DNA from: an uncultured Bacteroidota bacterium
GTDB taxonomy: Bacteria > Bacteroidota > Bacteroidia > Chitinophagales > Chitinophagaceae
Assembly: GCA_903906365.1 (NCBI GenBank)
Contig: CAIVKC010000036.1
Location: 1 to 64,000, forward strand
Direction of reading: 5' to 3'
Length of the DNA: 64,000 nucleotides
The notes under the pieces were generated by a model. That model had not been told where the DNA came from, searched no databases, and saw only the letters and a program-made list of their open reading frames with translations. The position numbers were made by a program, and so were the translations under genes. This document shows, piece after piece, positions 17,279 through 26,238 of this stretch (the stretch's first letter is position 1; every line of letters begins with the position of its first letter).

Positions 17279-18271
17279 ATGGATACTTCCTCAATGGATA
17301 AAGACCTCATTACCCTCAGCAATGCTTCGCTGGGGGTAATTAGTCCTGTCAAGACGGCGGACTCTTTAAAAATCCGCCAACGCCTCAGGCGCTCCTACCG
17401 GCAGATTAAGACTGAAAATGTATTCCGCCGGGTGCTGGTGCTGATGGGCTGGGTCATGGTAGTACTGGTACTGGGTATCCTTTTTACCCTGGTTCTGGAG
17501 TCGGTCCCTTCCATACGCGCCCTGGGGGCCGGTTATCTGTGGGGCAAGACCTGGGACCCGGTGCAGGATGTATACGGGGCCTATCCCTTCCTGCTGGGAA
17601 CCCTGCTGACTTCTTTTTTAGCCCTTATTATTTCCATACCCTTCTCTATAGCGGTGGCCATTTTCCTGGGAGAATACTATCCGGAAGGCTGGCTGCCCAA
17701 CCTGCTGAAAAACACCGTGGAACTGATTGCCGCCGTACCATCTGTCATCTATGGTTTTTGGGGACTGGCCGTACTGGTGCCCATTGTCCGTGGATGGGAA
17801 ACCAAACTCGGGGTACAACCCGTGGGTGTGGGCATTCTGAGTTCTTCGCTGATTCTGGCAGTCATGATCATTCCCTATGCCGCTTCACTGGGGCGCTCCA
17901 TGATCCAGATGGTGCCTTCCCCACTTAAGGAAGCGGCTTATTCGCTGGGCGCTACCCGCTGGGAGGTCATACGCAGCGTAATCATTCCCTACACCAAATC
18001 GGGTTTGTTTGCCGGTATCCTGCTTTCCCTGGGCCGCGCCCTGGGGGAGACCATGGCCGTAACGATGGTGATTGGAAATACCAGCATCATTCCGAAAAAT
18101 ATTTTTTCACCGGGCAATACCATGGCTTCCGTGATAGCCAATGAATTCACCGAGGCTGATAAACCCGTGTATCTTTCCGCCCTCATCGAACTGGGACTGG
18201 TCCTTTTCCTGGTCACTGTTGTCATCAATATGATCGGAAAAAGGGTGATCAGCCGGTTCACAAATGAATAA
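17279..18271 (+). CDS. pstC: Phosphate ABC transporter permease PstC
   Basis: Inner-membrane permease of 330 aa with a cytoplasmic N-terminal tail of about 50 residues and six hydrophobic helices. The EAA coupling loop reads EAAYSLGATRWEVIRSVIIP (residues about 218-237), the contact point for PstB. The GRALGETMAVTMVIGN motif is the PstC signature. It forms the channel with PstA; the two genes are 3 bp apart. Confidence 0.95.
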   Translation: MDTSSMDKDLITLSNASLGVISPVKTADSLKIRQRLRRSYRQIKTENVFRRVLVLMGWVMVVLVLGILFTLVLESVPSIRALGAGYLWGKTWDPVQDVYGAYPFLLGTLLTSFLALIISIPFSIAVAIFLGEYYPEGWLPNLLKNTVELIAAVPSVIYGFWGLAVLVPIVRGWETKLGVQPVGVGILSSSLILAVMIIPYAASLGRSMIQMVPSPLKEAAYSLGATRWEVIRSVIIPYTKSGLFAGILLSLGRALGETMAVTMVIGNTSIIPKNIFSPGNTMASVIANEFTEADKPVYLSALIELGLVLFLVTVVINMIGKRVISRFTNE

Positions 18272-18274
18272 ACC

Positions 18275-19123
18275 ATGACCCCTAGCAACATTAAATACCG
18301 AATTGGCAAGAGCCGGGGTTTTCAGGTCCTTACCATCACCCTCGCCTTTGCCTGCGTGATTCCCCTGCTGGCCATCCTTGGTTTCATCATAGAGGCCGGC
18401 ATTACCAAAATCAACTGGCATTTCCTGGTCAATGTGCCCAAACCGGTGGGTGAAACCGGCGGTGGGATAGCCAATGCCCTGCTGGGTACGCTGATCATCA
18501 TCTTAGTGGCTGCCCTTATAGCCATACCCATCGGGATACTTTGCGGGGTTTACTTAAGCGAAAATAAAAAAAGCAGGCTGGCCTACTGGAGCCGGCTTTG
18601 TGTGGATATCCTGCAGGGGGTACCCTCCATTGTGGTGGGTATAGTAGCCTACTTCTGGCTGGTCAAACCCCTGGGCGGATTCTCTGCGCTCTCCGGCAGT
18701 GTCGCCCTGGCCATTATGATGCTGCCCATCGTTATCCGCTCCACGGAGGAGACCCTCAAACTCTTACCCGATACCCTGAAGGAAGCTGCTTTTGCCCTGG
18801 GTATGCCCTTTCACCGGGTGATTCTCAAAGTGATCATTCCATGCGGGATCAGCGGTATTCTCTCCGGAGTCATGCTTTCCATCGCCCGGGTGGCCGGTGA
18901 AACAGCTCCGCTGCTTTTTACCGCCTTTGGCAATCCCTATCTGTCGGCCAACCTGACCAAACCGATGCAAAGTCTGCCGCTGTTGATTTTCAATTATGCA
19001 ACCAGCCCCTACAACGACTGGCATGACCTGGCCTGGGGCGCTTCCCTGATTCTGCTGGTTTTCGTTTTGATGCTCAATATCTTCACCAAGCTGATAACAA
19101 GAAAATGGAAAGTACAATTATAA
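18275..19123 (+). CDS. pstA: Phosphate ABC transporter permease PstA
   Basis: Second permease subunit, 282 aa, six predicted transmembrane helices. The coupling loop is EAAFALGMPFHRVILKVIIP (residues about 169-188) and the ARVAGETAPLLFTAFGN motif is diagnostic of PstA. Its last 19 bases overlap the start of pstB, which suggests coupled translation of permease and ATPase. Confidence 0.95.
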   Translation: MTPSNIKYRIGKSRGFQVLTITLAFACVIPLLAILGFIIEAGITKINWHFLVNVPKPVGETGGGIANALLGTLIIILVAALIAIPIGILCGVYLSENKKSRLAYWSRLCVDILQGVPSIVVGIVAYFWLVKPLGGFSALSGSVALAIMMLPIVIRSTEETLKLLPDTLKEAAFALGMPFHRVILKVIIPCGISGILSGVMLSIARVAGETAPLLFTAFGNPYLSANLTKPMQSLPLLIFNYATSPYNDWHDLAWGASLILLVFVLMLNIFTKLITRKWKVQL

Positions 19124-19863
19124 AATCGATAGACTATAATGCCTATTTCGGCGACAACCATGTTGTCAAGAACGTGAACATTGAGATACCCAAAAACCAT
19201 GTCATCGCGGTGATGGGTCCTTCCGGATGCGGTAAGACCACCTTTCTCAGGGGCATTAACCGCATGCATGAACTCATTCCCAATGCCACTGCCAAGGGCA
19301 AGATCCTGCTCAACAACGAAGACGTCATGGAAATGCATCCCATCTTCGTACGGCTGAAAATAGGCATGGTTTTCCAGCGCCCCAACCCCTTTCCCAACCT
19401 GAGCATTTATGATAACGTCATCGCGGGGTATAAACTCAACGGAATCAAACTGCCCAAAGCGGAAAAAGACCAGATCGTGGAGGAATCCCTGACCAAGGTC
19501 GCCCTCTGGAAAGAAGTAAAGGACTCCCTCACTAAAAAAGGCTCCTTCCTTTCCGGCGGCCAGCAGCAGCGCCTGTGCATCGCCAGGGCCGTGGCCATGC
19601 AGCCGGAGGTCCTGCTCTTTGACGAACCCACTTCGGCACTCGACCCCATTTCCACCTCAACGGTAGAGGAACTCTTTCATGAACTCAAAAAGAATTATAC
19701 CCTGATCATCGTGACCCATAACATGCAGCAGGCTGCCAGGGTCAGCGACAGGACCGCTTTTTTTTATGTAGGGGAGCTGGTCGAATATGATGACACCAAA
19801 AGGATGTTCACCAATCCGCGCGACATCCGCACACAGAACTATATTACAGGCAGGTTTAGTTAA
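19105..19863 (+). CDS. pstB: Phosphate ABC transporter ATPase PstB
   Basis: Cytoplasmic ATPase of 252 aa that powers PstSCA. Walker A is GPSGCGKTT (residues about 35-43), the signature is LSGGQQQRLCIARA, Walker B is VLLFDEPTSALDP, and the switch His is in IVTHNMQQA. The ATG at 19105 lies inside the end of pstA; homology starts right there, which supports this overlapping start. Confidence 0.96.
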   Translation: MESTIIKSIDYNAYFGDNHVVKNVNIEIPKNHVIAVMGPSGCGKTTFLRGINRMHELIPNATAKGKILLNNEDVMEMHPIFVRLKIGMVFQRPNPFPNLSIYDNVIAGYKLNGIKLPKAEKDQIVEESLTKVALWKEVKDSLTKKGSFLSGGQQQRLCIARAVAMQPEVLLFDEPTSALDPISTSTVEELFHELKKNYTLIIVTHNMQQAARVSDRTAFFYVGELVEYDDTKRMFTNPRDIRTQNYITGRFS

Positions 19864-19894
19864 TACTCACATTGAATCATTTTAATTTTACGGT

Positions 19895-20557
19895 ATGACA
19901 CAGTTAGAAACAGAATTATTGCTCCTCAAAAAGGAAGTCATCAATATGTGGAACCTGGTTCGCAGCCAGTTGGAAAAGGCAAGGGCTTCCATGGTGGACT
20001 TTGACAAGGACCTGGCCAGGGAAGTGCTGCTCAAGGAAAGAAGGGTCAACGGGGCCGAACTGAAAATCGACCGGGATTGTGAGAATATATTTGCCCTGCT
20101 TACGCCGGTTGCCGTGGATCTGCGTTTCGTGCTGGCGGTGCTGAAGATCAACTCCAACCTGGAAAGAATCGGGGATATCGCCGAAGGCATCGCCAAATAT
20201 ATGCTCAGCGCGGAAAAAGCATTCAAAAAAGAGCTGCTGGAAGAAACCCATGTCATGAAGATGTTTGATGAATCCATCATCATACTGGAGGATACACTGG
20301 CTGCTTTTGAGAACGAGGATACCCTGCTGGCCCGGCAGGTATTTAAAAAGGACGAAACCCTGGATGACATCAACCAGCGTGCCAATGAACTCATTGAAGC
20401 ATACCTTTCAGGACATCCCGAAGACCTGGACCAGGCCCTCTATATATTGTCCATCATCCGCAAACTGGAGCGGGTAGGGGACCAGTCCAAAAATATTTCC
20501 GAGGAGATCATATTTTACCTGGAAGCCAAAGTGCTCAAGCACAAGCACTCACATTAG
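19895..20557 (+). CDS. phoU: Phosphate signalling protein PhoU
   Basis: 220 aa, two PhoU three-helix bundles with the E/DxxxD metal-cluster motifs, for example NLERIGDIAEGIAKYM (residues about 88-103) and KLERVGDQSKNISEEI (about 189-204). PhoU links PstSCAB transport state to the PhoR kinase and dampens the Pho response when phosphate is abundant. It ends the porin-pst operon, just before two terminator-like hairpins. A PhoR/PhoB-like pair lies 14 kb downstream. Confidence 0.95.
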   Translation: MTQLETELLLLKKEVINMWNLVRSQLEKARASMVDFDKDLAREVLLKERRVNGAELKIDRDCENIFALLTPVAVDLRFVLAVLKINSNLERIGDIAEGIAKYMLSAEKAFKKELLEETHVMKMFDESIIILEDTLAAFENEDTLLARQVFKKDETLDDINQRANELIEAYLSGHPEDLDQALYILSIIRKLERVGDQSKNISEEIIFYLEAKVLKHKHSH

Positions 20558-20598
20558 ATTCGCCGCAATCATAATATTCTGGTAACCTTTCGGTAAAC

Positions 20599-20624
20599 GC
20601 CCCGTAATAACGGGGCTTTATTTT
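20599..20624 (+). terminator. Intrinsic terminator after phoU
   Basis: GCCCCG and CGGGGC form a perfect 6-bp stem around the loop TAATAA and are followed by TTTATTTT. It lies 41 bp past the phoU stop and closes the porin-pst-phoU transcript. Confidence 0.85.
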
Positions 20625-20688
20625 GCACCCGATATAGCAGTTGTTACAATGGTTTTATAAAGCAAACGTTAGAATTTTCTCATGCAGT

Positions 20689-20720
20689 AAGCCCCTTCAT
20701 TTCCATGCGGGGGCTTTTTT
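20689..20720 (+). terminator. Second, tandem intrinsic terminator
   Basis: AAGCCCC and GGGGCTT form a 7-bp stem with a 14-base loop, followed by TTTTTT on the plus strand only. It lies 65 bp past the first terminator. It may catch read-through, or it may end a short transcript that starts between the two hairpins. Confidence 0.65.
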
Positions 20721-20779
20721 ATGTTTGACCGGGTAAAGGAACCTGCGGCTGAGAACCATACAGGTGTACCGGCACCGGT

Positions 20780-21817
20780 TTAATTGAAGGTCAGATCCGG
20801 GTAGAGCAGATCGAGCTCGTATTTTTTTCTTCCCGTACAGTGGTGCATCATAAAAGAGATGATCGATTCGGTGGAGTGATCCAGTGAAAGAGGTGTCTTT
20901 TTTTTCTGGGCCATCCAGCCATGGAAGATGGCTTCAAAATTCCGGTCCAGGGCATTTGCCACGGGCACGCCCATTTGTGAGAGGGCGGCCGCGTTGCAGA
21001 GCTGCTCATACTGCCCGTGGATGGGCATGACCAGCAGTTTTTTACCCAGGTAAAGGGCTTCGGCCGGGGTTTCAAATCCCGCATTGGCAATGATGCCGGC
21101 GCATCCAATCAGGCTCCTGTTGAACCGATCTTTGCCGACGGGTATAAAAGTAATATTGCCCTGCCGCGTGGTTTGCCTGACTTCCCTGGAAAATACCTGG
21201 AAGCAATAGTCGGTCAGGCAGGAGAGATACTGGCGGATGACCGCGTCACTGTAGGAGGGCAGGTAGACGGTAATATGACCCCTGTCGTGGGGCTCCGCCT
21301 GCAGGATATCCCTTTTGATGATCGGAGGCAGGATGAAATTATCGTAACAGTTGAAATGGAGTCCCACATACTGGGAAGCCCGGGCATAATTGTGGAGGAT
21401 CCATTCCCCGAAAGGGTTTTTCCGCTCCGGCCGGGGCACTTTGTCGGAGACGAAACTGGCCTGGTGGCCGAAATTGACGGAAGGAACCTTTTTATGCGCA
21501 CAGGCCAGGGCCGTGATGCTTTCAAAGTCATTTATGACCAGGTCATACTTATCGACCGGCAGATCCCGAACCTCTTTGAGAATCCGCCAGGGGGCAAATT
21601 TCCGGAAGGTCTTTGCATAATCGAGCCCGCCCTTACTGGAATAAAAAAAACAAAGTCCCTCGCTGCGGTATTTTACCGGAGCCTGCATGGGCAGGGTGCT
21701 GTTGGCCCCGCTTAGGAATAGATCTACCTGGCCATACCTTTCCAGGTAGGGCAGGATCTCCATGGCCCGGCTGATATGGCCGTTGCCTGTTGCCTGTACT
21801 GCATAAAATATTTTCAT
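20780..21817 (-). CDS. Glycosyltransferase (GT-B fold, Glyco_trans_1_3-like), candidate glycolipid synthase
   Basis: 345 aa with the N-terminal loop QATGNGHISRAMEI (residues about 8-21), typical of MurG-like GT-B enzymes, and a donor-site region containing ANAGFETPAEALYLGKKLLVMP (about 245-266). No signal peptide or transmembrane helix is seen, so it is probably membrane-associated from the cytoplasm. It is 12 bp downstream of a PlcP-like metallophosphoesterase, and the pair lies under a putative Pho box. A plausible job is glycosylating the diacylglycerol released from phospholipid, as in known phosphate-saving lipid remodelling. The acceptor is inferred from context only. Confidence 0.7.
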   Translation of the reverse strand: MKIFYAVQATGNGHISRAMEILPYLERYGQVDLFLSGANSTLPMQAPVKYRSEGLCFFYSSKGGLDYAKTFRKFAPWRILKEVRDLPVDKYDLVINDFESITALACAHKKVPSVNFGHQASFVSDKVPRPERKNPFGEWILHNYARASQYVGLHFNCYDNFILPPIIKRDILQAEPHDRGHITVYLPSYSDAVIRQYLSCLTDYCFQVFSREVRQTTRQGNITFIPVGKDRFNRSLIGCAGIIANAGFETPAEALYLGKKLLVMPIHGQYEQLCNAAALSQMGVPVANALDRNFEAIFHGWMAQKKKTPLSLDHSTESIISFMMHHCTGRKKYELDLLYPDLTFN

Positions 21818-21829
21818 AACATCTGAGCT

Positions 21830-22666
21830 TTAAATGGCCAGTGAATTAATGTAAAAGCTGATCTGGTCGGTGATCACGCTGATCTTCGGCTGCGCTTCCT
21901 GGGTGGCATTGGCGGGAAAGTCCTTTTCATTGTACTCGAAAATATTCCACTCGTTGTGCTGGTATTCCAGGGCCGTGAGATGCTCCACCCAGTCCCCCGA
22001 ATTGAGGTATGTCACTTTGCCGTTCCTGTTTTCGATCACTTTTTTCTGGGGCTGGTGGATATGACCGCAGATCACATAGTCGTATTTTTTTTCAATGGCC
22101 AGTTCGGCCGCGATCAGTTCAAAGTCATTGATTTTACTGACCGCCCGGTTCACGCCGGCCATGACTCTTTTGGAAATGGAGACACGCTCCCGCCCCAGGG
22201 ACTGCAGGATGAAATTGACAAAACGGTTGAAACGAATCAGCAGGCTGTACCCGCTGCTGCCCAACTTGGCCAGGATCTTGGCGCTTCCCTTGGTGGTGTT
22301 GTCAAAAACATCCCCGTGGAAAATCCAGGTCATTTTATTGTCTATTTCCAGTACGAGTTTGTCGGTGAGGGTAAAATTTCCCACCTGGATATCGCTGTAA
22401 CGCCTCATCATTTCGTCGTGGTTACCCGTAATATAGAATACACGGGTGCCGCCGGTGATCAGCTGCATGATTTCCTTGATGACCTGGATATGGGAGACGG
22501 GAAAATAACGCTTGGAGAATTGCCAGCCGTCGATAATATCTCCGTTGAGGATCAGGATATTGGGGGCGATGCTTTTGAGGTAATTGACCAGTTCTTTAGC
22601 CCTGCATCCGTAGGTTCCCAGGTGAACATCGGAGAGTACTACTACATCTAGGGGACGTTTTTCCAT
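21830..22666 (-). CDS. PlcP/LpxH-like metallophosphoesterase
   Basis: 278 aa calcineurin-like phosphoesterase. Metal ligands are visible in SDVHLG (Asp13, His15), NGDIIDGW (Asp43), GNHDE (Asn82, His83), HGDVFD (His117) and GHIH (His202, His204). The DIIDGW, NSGDWVEHLTALEY and long helical insert match the PlcP type of phospholipase C better than true LpxH (about 240 aa). PlcP removes phosphate head groups from phospholipids in phosphate-starved bacteria. Its pairing with a glycosyltransferase and a Pho box supports that role; UDP-diacylglucosamine hydrolysis is the alternative. Confidence 0.75.
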   Translation of the reverse strand: MEKRPLDVVVLSDVHLGTYGCRAKELVNYLKSIAPNILILNGDIIDGWQFSKRYFPVSHIQVIKEIMQLITGGTRVFYITGNHDEMMRRYSDIQVGNFTLTDKLVLEIDNKMTWIFHGDVFDNTTKGSAKILAKLGSSGYSLLIRFNRFVNFILQSLGRERVSISKRVMAGVNRAVSKINDFELIAAELAIEKKYDYVICGHIHQPQKKVIENRNGKVTYLNSGDWVEHLTALEYQHNEWNIFEYNEKDFPANATQEAQPKISVITDQISFYINSLAI

Positions 22667-22704
22667 TTAACGGGTTTTTCAAAGTTCCGGTTTCATTATT
22701 ACTG

Positions 22705-22757
22705 CATGTTTACCCCCCTGTTAACAAATTGTAAGGTGATTGTGAAGAAATTGTGAT
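22705..22757 (-). promoter_or_regulatory. Putative Pho box promoter of the PlcP-glycosyltransferase pair
   Basis: Read leftward, four words start 11 bp apart: ATCACAAT, TTCACAAT, CTTACAAT and TTAACAGG, occupying 22757 down to 22717. A poorer -7-like octamer TAAACATG follows at 22712-22705. The gene start is at 22666. The words resemble those of the SusC promoter (TTCACACT, TTAACGGC), 49 bp away on the opposite strand. Confidence 0.62.
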
Positions 22758-22805
22758 GCGTATGCTTGTAAACGTTAGACAGTATTTGGATCTAAAGGCT
22801 TTTCC

Positions 22806-22861
22806 GTAACAATTCCTTCACACTGCGTTAAACTTCTGTTAACGGCCCTCGGATAATTTCG
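22806..22861 (+). promoter_or_regulatory. Putative Pho box promoter of the SusC/SusD operon
   Basis: Four words start exactly 11 bp apart: GTAACAAT at 22806, TTCACACT at 22817, TTAAACTT at 22828 and TTAACGGC at 22839. A 7-bp gap leads to TAATTTCG (22854-22861), one mismatch from TAnnTTTG. Number of words, phase and gap are identical to the porin-pst promoter at 14708. Confidence 0.7.
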
Positions 22862-22906
22862 CATCAGATTTTTACTGCTTCAAATCAATTAAAAACTTAC
22901 TGTTTT

Positions 22907-25900
22907 ATGAGTACAAGAATTACCCTTCACAAAGGGGTAATGGCAATACTTGTTGTGTTGTTGTTACCGTTTTTCGCCCTGGCCCAAAAAGTAATCACCG
23001 GTCAGGTGCTTTCCAAAACAGACCAGTCCCCGGTAGCCGGCGCTTCTGTTGCCGTTAAAGGAACCAAACTGGGAGTAGCTACTTCCATCGACGGATTCTT
23101 TACCATCAAAGCCAAACAGGGCGATATCCTCATTATATCCGGTGTAGGTATCGTTAAGCAGGAAGTTCCGGTCGGCGAAGAGTCGAACCTGCATATCTCG
23201 GTTGCCGCGGACGCCAAGAATCTCAATGAGATCGTGGTAACCGCAACAGGTATTAAAAAGGAAGCCAAGCGCCTGGGTTATGCCGTGCAGACCATTGATG
23301 CATCCACGCTGACCCTGGCCAGGGAAGCAGATCCGGTCAATTCCCTGAAAGGCAATGCAGCCGGACTGGCCGTAAACGTCAATTCCGAAATCGGCCACGC
23401 ACCCGATGTGATCATCCGCGGCGAGAACGATCCCAACGACCGCCCCATGTTTGTGGTGGATGGGGTTTCCATCAGTTCCGATACCTATAATATCAATCCC
23501 GATGACATTGAGACCATTACTGTTTTGAAAGGTCCCAATGCCGCCGCTTTATATGGCTTTCAGGGAAAAAACGGGGCCATCATCATTTCCACCAAGAAGG
23601 GCACCAAGGATAAAAGAGGACTTCTCATCACCCTCAATTCAAGTACACAGTTTAATAAAGGGTTTATTGCACTTCCCAAATACCAGGACACCTACGGACC
23701 TGGTGATAACGGTCAGTATGCCTTTGGCGGCGGTGGATCCAGCCCCCAAAGCTATTTCGGCAGCGGCGCAGTCGGTGTTGGTAACAACGACTATGACTAT
23801 GATGTGTGGGGACCTCAGTTCAGGGGACAGCTTCTGCCCCAGTACGATGGTGCCTTTGACCCTACCAAGACCTATATTACCACCTATGCTGACGGCAGCA
23901 AGTACTCCGGTCACGTGGCTCCGACGCCCTGGGTGGCAAGAGGTAAGGACAACCTGAGGAAATTCATTCAGACCGGTTTGCTTTCTTCCAACAGTCTCTC
24001 GGTGAGCTCTTCTTCTGAAAAGACGGATATCCGCTTTTCCATGGGAAATATCTATCAGAAAGGCATTGTTCCCAACACCCAGTTGAACAATGGCAACTTT
24101 ACAGGAAGCATCGTGCAGCGTTTCAACAGCAAACTTACGCTGACCAGTTATTTTAATTACAGCCGTCAGTCGACACCCAATGTACCGGATGTGAATTACG
24201 GTCCCAACAGCATCATCTACAATATCATCATTTGGGGTGGTGCTGACTGGGCCATGAAGGATATGCGTAATTACTGGCAGCCAGGAAAAGTGGGTCTCCA
24301 GCAAAAGTATGAGGAGTTCTACCGCTATAACAACCCCTATTTCATGTCCTACGAATGGCTGAGGGGTCACTACCAGAACAATGAATATGGTTATCTGTCA
24401 TTGAATTACAAAATAAATTCCGACCTGGATGTACAGTTCAGGCCAAGCCTGACTGCCTATGACATGTTCAATTCGGAGAAAATGCCTTATTCTGCGGGTG
24501 TATACGGCAGACCCCTTCGCCAGGGAGATTACCGCGAAGACAGGCGCTCCCTGTTTGAATCAAATGAAGATCTGCAGGTTCGCTACCATAAAAACCAGCT
24601 CTTCGGATTCCTTGATCTGCAGGCCCTCGGCGGCGGATCAGCCAGGAATTTCAATTTCAGTTCCAATTTTGAGTCCACCAACTACCTGAATACCCCCGGA
24701 ATCTATTCTTTTTCCAATTCACTCAATCCCCTGACGGGAAGCAGCTACCATTCCAGCATGCTGGTATTGAGCGCTTATTATTCAGTGGACCTGGGGTATA
24801 AGTCTTATTTGAACGCCAACATCACCGGCCGTGTGGATAAATCCTCCGCATTGCCTGCCAATGGCAACAGCTATTTTTATCCCTCTTTCAACCTGTCTAC
24901 CGTAGTTTCTGACTACGTCAACCTGCCTAAAGTGATTTCCTTCCTTAAATTCAGGGGATCCTATGCAGAAAGCAAGAGTGGTGGTACCAATGCCTTCTTT
25001 TCACCGAATGTCAGCGCAACACCGGCCGGCGGTTACGGATATACCTGGAACTCCCCCTATGGAGGTCCGAGCTATCAGTTCTCTCAGCCATATAATTTAG
25101 TGTCCACCTATACCAACCAGATTGGTAGCAGCGCGGTCTACACAGACCAGACCGTAGCCACCAGAATCCAGACAGCTGACAGACAGTCTACTGAATTCGG
25201 TGCCGATATCCGTTTATTTGCCAACAAACTGGGCCTGGACGTAACCCATTATCATTATAAGAATACCGGTATCGTAAACAAGGGTACTTCGCCCGCCTCC
25301 GGTTACTCTTCCTACCTGACCAACGGTAATACCTATACCAATGACGGATGGGAAGTGGTGCTGAATGCCCGCCCGATCAATCATCCCGGCGGATTCAACT
25401 GGAATGTAATTGCCAATTTTTCCACCTATGTCAGGAAATGGGTCAATGATGCCAATCCCAACAATTACGAAAATAACGGCAAAAGAGTCGACCTCGTCTA
25501 TGGCAATGCTTTTGTAAGAACACCGGACGGCAAAATGGTCATTGACCAGACTTCCGGTTTATATTCCCGCTTTTCCGACCTTGGTTCTTCTGCCCAAAAA
25601 GTCTTTGGGCACGCAGATCCCGACTGGCAGTGGGGTGTTGTCAACAATTTCAGCTATAAGAATTTTGTGCTGCGCTTCCAGTTTGACGGATTGGTCGGAG
25701 GCGTAATGGAAGACTATGTAAGAAAGAAGACCCTGCAGGGCGGACGTCACATCGAAAGTGCCGAAGGTGCCTTTGGTATCGCCAGGCCTTCAGATGAGGC
25801 CAATGTGGCAGCCTATACCGGAAACGGGGTTAACCTGACCGGCGGCTCCATCAACCTGGACCCGCTCACCGGAGTGATTACCAATTTCAAAAGCCTGTCG

Positions 25901-26218
25901 GAGTCGCAAAACTCCACCAAGAGCCAGGTGCAGCCATTTGTTACCCGCATGGCCTCCATTCCTGACCTGGACATCATCAAGAAAACTTACGTAAAACTGA
26001 GGGAAGTCGCCATTACCTATAATATTCCCGAGAATGTATTTGGCAAAAAATCCTTTTTTCAAAAGGCCAGCGTTTCCCTTGTCGGCAGGAACCTGCTCTA
26101 TTTTTTCCCCAACCGCTACAAGGATGTGGATGTGGACCAGTATACCCAGGACGGCGGTTCTGGCTTGCAGACCCCCACGACCCGCAGTTATGGCTTTAAC
26201 GTAAATATTTCTTTCTAA
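22907..26218 (+). CDS. SusC/RagA-family TonB-dependent outer-membrane transporter
   Basis: 1103 aa. Signal peptide to about residue 26 (FFALAQ), then a CarboxypepD_reg-like domain (about 30-105, ITGQVLSKTDQSPVAGASV), a plug domain (about 110-230, with NEIVVTATG and DVIIRGENDPNDRPMFVVDGV) and a 22-strand barrel ending in Phe (YGFNVNISF). It forms the channel beneath the SusD lid and uses TonB energy. A Pho box promoter and the neighbouring phosphonate operon suggest a phosphorus-containing ligand rather than a glycan, although most SusC proteins move glycans. The SusD partner follows after 20 bp. Confidence 0.92.
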   Translation: MSTRITLHKGVMAILVVLLLPFFALAQKVITGQVLSKTDQSPVAGASVAVKGTKLGVATSIDGFFTIKAKQGDILIISGVGIVKQEVPVGEESNLHISVAADAKNLNEIVVTATGIKKEAKRLGYAVQTIDASTLTLAREADPVNSLKGNAAGLAVNVNSEIGHAPDVIIRGENDPNDRPMFVVDGVSISSDTYNINPDDIETITVLKGPNAAALYGFQGKNGAIIISTKKGTKDKRGLLITLNSSTQFNKGFIALPKYQDTYGPGDNGQYAFGGGGSSPQSYFGSGAVGVGNNDYDYDVWGPQFRGQLLPQYDGAFDPTKTYITTYADGSKYSGHVAPTPWVARGKDNLRKFIQTGLLSSNSLSVSSSSEKTDIRFSMGNIYQKGIVPNTQLNNGNFTGSIVQRFNSKLTLTSYFNYSRQSTPNVPDVNYGPNSIIYNIIIWGGADWAMKDMRNYWQPGKVGLQQKYEEFYRYNNPYFMSYEWLRGHYQNNEYGYLSLNYKINSDLDVQFRPSLTAYDMFNSEKMPYSAGVYGRPLRQGDYREDRRSLFESNEDLQVRYHKNQLFGFLDLQALGGGSARNFNFSSNFESTNYLNTPGIYSFSNSLNPLTGSSYHSSMLVLSAYYSVDLGYKSYLNANITGRVDKSSALPANGNSYFYPSFNLSTVVSDYVNLPKVISFLKFRGSYAESKSGGTNAFFSPNVSATPAGGYGYTWNSPYGGPSYQFSQPYNLVSTYTNQIGSSAVYTDQTVATRIQTADRQSTEFGADIRLFANKLGLDVTHYHYKNTGIVNKGTSPASGYSSYLTNGNTYTNDGWEVVLNARPINHPGGFNWNVIANFSTYVRKWVNDANPNNYENNGKRVDLVYGNAFVRTPDGKMVIDQTSGLYSRFSDLGSSAQKVFGHADPDWQWGVVNNFSYKNFVLRFQFDGLVGGVMEDYVRKKTLQGGRHIESAEGAFGIARPSDEANVAAYTGNGVNLTGGSINLDPLTGVITNFKSLSESQNSTKSQVQPFVTRMASIPDLDIIKKTYVKLREVAITYNIPENVFGKKSFFQKASVSLVGRNLLYFFPNRYKDVDVDQYTQDGGSGLQTPTTRSYGFNVNISF

Positions 26219-26238
26219 TCCTTAAAGCAAAATTTGAT

